Origin: CAZLLE01 sp964560425
GTDB taxonomy: Bacteria > Campylobacterota > Campylobacteria > Campylobacterales > QNZT01
Assembly: GCA_964560425.1 (NCBI GenBank)
Contig: CAZLLE010000019.1
Coordinates: 1 to 8,363 of the forward strand
Length of the DNA stretch: 8,363 nt
Direction of reading: 5' to 3'
Shown: positions 5,088 to 8,363 of the stretch, piece by piece
Layout of the letters: each line of letters opens with the position of its first letter
Position numbering within the stretch: the first letter of the stretch is position 1
Translations under genes and position numbers: made by a program
The notes under the pieces: generated by a model
What the model saw: only the letters and a program-made list of their open reading frames with translations
Told to the model about the DNA's origin: nothing
The model's database searches: none

Positions 5088-6716
5088 CTATAAAAATAGT
5101 TTAAAAATTAAAATTATGTTAATTATTAACATTATGATAAAGGCACTTTTGTAAACTAAGAGAGGCTCTTTCTCAATCAAAGAGACACTTTTGTCAAAAT
5201 ATGGTTTTACTTTTGGTGGATTTTCCAACTCAAACTTCATCTCACTATAGTTTTTATATCTACACATAGGATCCAAACAGATAGCTCTCATAATTATACT
5301 CTCAAACCAATCTGGAATTTTAGGATTATAGTGACTAGGATTTTTTGCATTTTTAAATGATGGAGTTTGAAATGGCTCAATCTCCCCATAAGGTAATTTT
5401 CCAGTAAGTGATTCATAAAGTGTTACACCCATCGCAAAAATTTCACTCGCTTCATTGATATTTTCACCCTTAAATCTCTCAGGAGAGAGATAAGATGGAG
5501 TTCCTGCTCTTGAATTTAGTGAAAATATCTCTACAATACTTCCAAAATCAACCATTTTATAGTAGGTTTTTCCTTTTCTTTGGGCTCTTATTATATTTTC
5601 TGGTTTGATATCTCCATGAACTAAATCATATTTTAGTAAAAACTGCTCCATCTCCAATAAAAATTTGGCAAGATTCACTCCTTCATCAATTGATAAAAGT
5701 CGCTTTTTAATATATTTTTTGATCTCATCTCCATGAATCATCTGCATAATATAGTAGCGATGTGTTCTATTTTTTGGAATTACCGATTTTGGGAAATATC
5801 CAGCTTTTAATCTCTTTGCATTCCAAGCCTCTTTTACATAAAGATCCAATAATCTCTCATCTTCAAGCACTTCATGAGGAGCAAATTTAATCACATACTC
5901 TACTCCCTTAGACTCACAAAGCCAAGTACGCTCATTTTGTACTAAAGGTTTTAAAAGTTTATAAGCATCTATAATCTGATTTTTTTTAAACTTTTGTGGA
6001 ATTTTTAATTTTGCCTGTTTAAGTAGACAATATTGATCAGTCTCTTTAATATCAACAACAACAGCAGTAGTATCATCAGGCAGATTATCATCTACCAATC
6101 TACTAGCTTTTTTGACCAAATAGTGAGCACCAAATAGAGTACCTTTGGTAAGAATATTTTCATCAAGAACAGTATACAAACCATCACTACAAAGCAAAAG
6201 CCTATCATTTTGTGTGACTATATTTTCAAAATAGTATGGATCAACACTACTGCCAATACCTATAGCTTGACTAAGAACCCCTTCCATACCATCTTCTTCA
6301 TAAGAGTGATCGTGAGATAGTTGCAAAAGCTTCCTATCTCGAAGTAGATAGATTCTACTATCTCCCACATTTGCACCATAAAGCCTCTCACCCTCTATCA
6401 CAACAAGAGCCAAAGTGGTCACAAGCTCTTCACTCTCATAATAATCCATTGATTCAGTATATAAAATCTGATTAATATTTTTGATAAAGTGAATAATAGA
6501 TTTTCTAATACTCCAAGATAGTGGACGGTTTTTGAGATTATTAACTAAATAGCTACAAACTCTCTTAGCCGCAATAGCCCCATAATCTGCACTACCAACA
6601 CCATCACAAAGTACCGCAATAGTGAGATCATTTACCTGCTTTATCTCAAAAGCATCATCCCCTTTGAGCTCTTTTGCTTTTGCAAGTGTAAAGCCTGATA
6701 ATTTAATATTTGCCAC
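5088..6716 (-). CDS. PP2C phosphatase - Ser/Thr kinase fusion with C-terminal membrane anchor
   Basis: This 542-residue protein has two opposing catalytic domains. Residues 1-225 form a PPM/PP2C phosphatase with the metal-binding acids in place: D20-D21, DGVGS (D38), GDSR (D119), SDG (D178) and DDTT (D214-D215). Residues 250-500 form a Hanks-type kinase: VIK with Lys277, helix-C Glu296, HGDIKPEN (H367, D369, N374), DFG (390-392), SPE (411-413) and the late Arg486. The catalytic loop is HGD, so this is a non-RD kinase, and the glycine-rich loop is not recognisable. Residues about 525-541 are a hydrophobic tail that should anchor it in the inner membrane with both domains cytoplasmic. Start: GTG at 6716, which gives MANIKLSGF; the overlapping ATG at 6718 is out of frame. 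Substrates are unknown. Both domains look catalytically competent, though the missing glycine loop leaves ATP binding to be shown. Confidence 0.9.
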   Translation of the reverse strand: MANIKLSGFTLAKAKELKGDDAFEIKQVNDLTIAVLCDGVGSADYGAIAAKRVCSYLVNNLKNRPLSWSIRKSIIHFIKNINQILYTESMDYYESEELVTTLALVVIEGERLYGANVGDSRIYLLRDRKLLQLSHDHSYEEDGMEGVLSQAIGIGSSVDPYYFENIVTQNDRLLLCSDGLYTVLDENILTKGTLFGAHYLVKKASRLVDDNLPDDTTAVVVDIKETDQYCLLKQAKLKIPQKFKKNQIIDAYKLLKPLVQNERTWLCESKGVEYVIKFAPHEVLEDERLLDLYVKEAWNAKRLKAGYFPKSVIPKNRTHRYYIMQMIHGDEIKKYIKKRLLSIDEGVNLAKFLLEMEQFLLKYDLVHGDIKPENIIRAQRKGKTYYKMVDFGSIVEIFSLNSRAGTPSYLSPERFKGENINEASEIFAMGVTLYESLTGKLPYGEIEPFQTPSFKNAKNPSHYNPKIPDWFESIIMRAICLDPMCRYKNYSEMKFELENPPKVKPYFDKSVSLIEKEPLLVYKSAFIIMLIINIILIFKLFL

Positions 6717-6722
6717 ATATAT

Positions 6723-6727
6723 CTCCC
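6723..6727 (-). promoter_or_regulatory. ribosome-binding site deciding the GTG start
   Basis: GGGAG on the minus strand lies six bases before the GTG at 6716. The ATG two bases upstream of that GTG is in another frame, so a start finder limited to ATG would misplace this gene. Confidence 0.6.
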
Positions 6728-6744
6728 ATACTAATAGTGAAAAT

Positions 6745-6750
6745 ATTATA
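6745..6750 (-). promoter_or_regulatory. candidate -10 box for the phosphatase-kinase gene
   Basis: TGATATAATA on the minus strand contains TATAAT and predicts a start near 6738, about 22 bases before the GTG. It suggests transcription independent of the arginine kinase gene, whose stop codon is about 120 bases from the GTG. Confidence 0.45.
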
Positions 6751-6839
6751 TCAACTTATAGATAGAGTATATGTTTCAAATATGTATAAAAAACAAGCTT
6801 CTAAGTACTAATGCAATGCACTCTATAGAATATCAAATT

Positions 6840-8012
6840 TTATAGCTTATCTTCTTCCTCAGCCAAGAAGTTAGCACAATTAATCATATCCTCAACCAAT
6901 TCATACTCAGGATAACCAATTCTTCGCCAATTACTAACATCAATACGATCAATTACTTCAGAGTGTTCACCAGTACTACCTCTAGCTTGACAATTTCTCT
7001 CACGACATAATCGATCTATCTCATCAAAACCAATAGCTTCAATCAATTTAGGAACCAAAATATGAACTGATCCTCTCATTCCTGTACCAAGATTTGATGG
7101 ACAACAAGTAACAGCACCAAATTTTGGGTGCATTGTAAATACTTCATCTACACCAGAAATTTCTCTAACTCCATCTTCAATTGCTTTAGCTCCAGCACTC
7201 AAACGAGAAAAAACTGCTTTTACATCTCCACCCATTTCCATAGAAATAATTCGTAAATGATCACCCTCATTTACCCAATTGATAAATGTCTTTGCTTTAT
7301 TTAAATATACACCTCTTCCATGTGGCCAATGTTCATGATATCCACTTGCTGCCTGCATTCTATCTTTACCACGAAATAAGAAGTGACCATCAATCAAAGC
7401 TTGTCTCTCTTGAGTTGACATTTTAGTATGCAAATAGAAATCACCTGCCAAATCAGAGTCTGCATCAATACCCGCATAAACTTTAGCCATCAACTCAGCA
7501 ACTTCTTCTCTACTCTCTCTAGTCCCTCCAGGATTAAGAGGAAACATAGACAAATTTCTTGCAATACGAATACGAGTAGAAACAATCTTATCTTCAGCAC
7601 TTTGCGTAAGATCAACAGAAATTTTATCAGGATCCATTCTTTCAGACGGAGTACCTTTTAATGAGCTTCCCTCTTTCATAGAAAAACCTTTATGATAAGC
7701 CTCTATAACTGGATGAAAAAAATCAGCAAAATCATCATAAGATTCTTTATCACCAGCATGACAACCAACAAAACTTTCAGGATACATAACACCACTATTA
7801 ATAGCACGAGCCAATGTCCATTTTGCAGGTCCACTACTCTTAAGATCTTTATACTTTTCCCAAACTTCAGGAGTACACATTTGAGCACATAGTGAAGTAT
7901 GTTCACTTGCACGAGCAGCCTCTAGTTTTTGTGCTGGGTATTCATTTTTTGCCAACGAATCTTCCATTTTTAAATCATAATCTGGGTCATACCCCTCTTT
8001 TTTTCCAAACAT
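6840..8012 (-). CDS. arginine kinase (ATP:guanido phosphotransferase)
   Basis: This 390-residue cytosolic enzyme is predicted to transfer phosphate reversibly between ATP and arginine, storing energy as phosphoarginine. It has the two-domain phosphagen kinase layout. The small helical N-terminal domain (about residues 35-125) includes the substrate-specificity loop near INSGVMYP (71-78) and ESYDDFADFFHPVIEAYH. The catalytic domain follows from about 140. Residues matching animal arginine kinase are all present: STRIR (R147, R149), NEGDHLRI (E249, R254), the active-site CPSNLGTGMR (C304, R313) and RGSTGEHSE (R344, E349). The N-terminal domain argues against McsB, the bacterial protein-arginine kinase, which lacks it. 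About 30 charged residues precede the fold. Codon use is AT-rich like its neighbours, so any transfer is old. It starts at ATG 8012 with GGAG eight bases upstream. Substrate could be another guanidine compound. Confidence 0.9.
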   Translation of the reverse strand: MFGKKEGYDPDYDLKMEDSLAKNEYPAQKLEAARASEHTSLCAQMCTPEVWEKYKDLKSSGPAKWTLARAINSGVMYPESFVGCHAGDKESYDDFADFFHPVIEAYHKGFSMKEGSSLKGTPSERMDPDKISVDLTQSAEDKIVSTRIRIARNLSMFPLNPGGTRESREEVAELMAKVYAGIDADSDLAGDFYLHTKMSTQERQALIDGHFLFRGKDRMQAASGYHEHWPHGRGVYLNKAKTFINWVNEGDHLRIISMEMGGDVKAVFSRLSAGAKAIEDGVREISGVDEVFTMHPKFGAVTCCPSNLGTGMRGSVHILVPKLIEAIGFDEIDRLCRERNCQARGSTGEHSEVIDRIDVSNWRRIGYPEYELVEDMINCANFLAEEEDKL

Positions 8013-8068
8013 ATCTCTTTCTCCGATGTATAATAAATTTCCAAAGTCTAAATACCTTGGTTTATCAA

Positions 8069-8074
8069 ATTATA
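8069..8074 (-). promoter_or_regulatory. candidate -10 box for the arginine kinase gene
   Basis: TTGTATAATTTG on the minus strand carries TATAAT and places a start near 8062, giving a leader of about 50 bases. The leader holds an imperfect dyad (8041-8046 with 8055-8060, one mismatch) of doubtful meaning. Confidence 0.45.
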
Positions 8075-8126
8075 CAACCATATACTTTCCTAGCCCCTTG
8101 AAAAAACTTAGGAAAAAGAAAAAGTA

Positions 8127-8157
8127 TTGATTTTTTATCTATTTTATTTTTTATAAT
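8127..8157 (+). promoter_or_regulatory. candidate plus-strand promoter
   Basis: TTGATT (8127-8132) and TATAAT (8152-8157) with a 19-base spacer point rightward. It is the only plus-strand sigma70-like pair I noticed at this edge. The -10 overlaps the ATG of the broken small frame, so it could only serve a transcript starting inside that frame. Confidence 0.25.
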
Positions 8158-8299
8158 GACAAAGAATAAAATTATATATCCAGAGATTGAGCAGAAGCTT
8201 TTGAGCATATTCAGCCTTCAAAAAAAAGCTGAAAAATGAAAATCTGAAATCCGTCGAAATCGCATCGTCCGTCGTTTAGACTTCTTGCATAACTTATAA
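8156..8299 (+). pseudogene. small frame broken by one in-frame TGA; possible gene remnant
   Basis: From ATG 8156 the frame encodes 27 residues (MTKNKIIYPEIEQK, then a Leu/Ser/Lys-rich run to AEK), meets TGA at 8237-8239, then continues in the same frame for 19 more residues (KSEIRRNRIVRRLDFLHNL) to TAA at 8297-8299. Both halves look like ordinary amphipathic protein sequence, and the second half is more GC-rich than its surroundings. If the TGA were TGG (Trp), this would be a 47-residue basic protein. There is no ribosome-binding site, and the TATAAT of a possible promoter overlaps the ATG. It may be a decayed gene end, a nonsense mutation or chance. I do not recognise the family. Confidence 0.3.
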
Positions 8300-8313
8300 A
8301 AAGAGTATATTAA

Positions 8314-8363
8314 TCATAGCACATTACTTTTTTTAAATAAAAACATCGCAATAGCTATGGCTA
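8314..8363 (-). CDS. possible C-terminal end of a minus-strand membrane protein
   Basis: A minus-strand frame enters from the right edge and ends with TGA at 8314-8316, giving 15 residues: a hydrophobic run AIAIAMFLF followed by KKSNVL. This is what the end of a membrane protein looks like, with lysines after the last helix. At 15 residues it could equally be chance, and no terminator follows. Confidence 0.3.
   Translation of the reverse strand, partial: AIAIAMFLFKKSNVL

Noticed and set aside
6840..8012. Identification as McsB protein-arginine kinase.
   Set aside because: The protein has the full N-terminal phosphagen kinase domain and specificity loop that McsB lacks, and no clpC, ctsR or mcsA neighbour is present.
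7692..8101. Several short frames around and opposite the arginine kinase start.
   Set aside because: They overlap a strongly conserved gene in other frames and lack family features or ribosome-binding sites.
8210..8233. Hairpin TTCAGC/GCTGAA with an A-rich loop as a terminator.
   Set aside because: Six-base-pair stem with a 12-base loop and no T-tract after the stem on either strand; it lies inside the small broken frame.

Overview
The window is AT-rich and carries short intergenic gaps, TATAAT-type -10 boxes, and a gene set (RdxA-like nitroreductase, PseC-type sugar aminotransferase, arginine kinase). Together these point to a Campylobacterota (epsilonproteobacterial) genome, most like free-living Sulfurovum/Sulfurimonas-type lineages. 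The lineage is an inference from gene content and composition; nothing in the window proves it. No IS element, tRNA, rRNA or cas gene was recognised.

Layout. Left edge: the last 29 codons of a plus-strand membrane protein, then an RdxA-like NAD(P)H nitroreductase (119-754, +). The remaining complete genes all lie on the minus strand. Read right to left they are: arginine kinase (6840-8012); a fused PP2C phosphatase / Ser-Thr kinase with a C-terminal membrane anchor and a GTG start (5088-6716); a small exported acidic protein (4767-5030); a 550-bp non-coding gap with two near-identical hairpin repeats (4359-4405 and 4511-4556); an exported seven-bladed beta-propeller (3017-4216); a PseC-like aminotransferase with an unusual N-terminal extension (1741-2961); and a YafK/DpaA-type L,D-transpeptidase-fold lipoprotein (805-1620). 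The right edge (8102-8363) holds a small plus-strand reading frame broken by one in-frame TGA and, possibly, the last codons of a minus-strand membrane protein.

How the genes fit together. They do not form one pathway. Three products are predicted to act in the envelope: the peptidoglycan enzyme, the propeller and the 87-aa protein. PseC belongs to pseudaminic acid synthesis, which in this phylum usually serves flagellin glycosylation. The kinase/phosphatase is a membrane-tethered signalling protein. The arginine kinase would buffer ATP through phosphoarginine. Most genes have their own ribosome-binding site and several have a candidate promoter, so the minus-strand run reads as neighbouring short transcription units more than as one operon.

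Most worth following: the paired hairpin element at 4359-4556, whose two copies differ at stem positions that keep base pairing and match a possible loop pseudoknot; the bacterial arginine kinase with all the recognisable catalytic residues; and the phosphatase-kinase fusion beside it. I did not find a convincing new multi-gene system.
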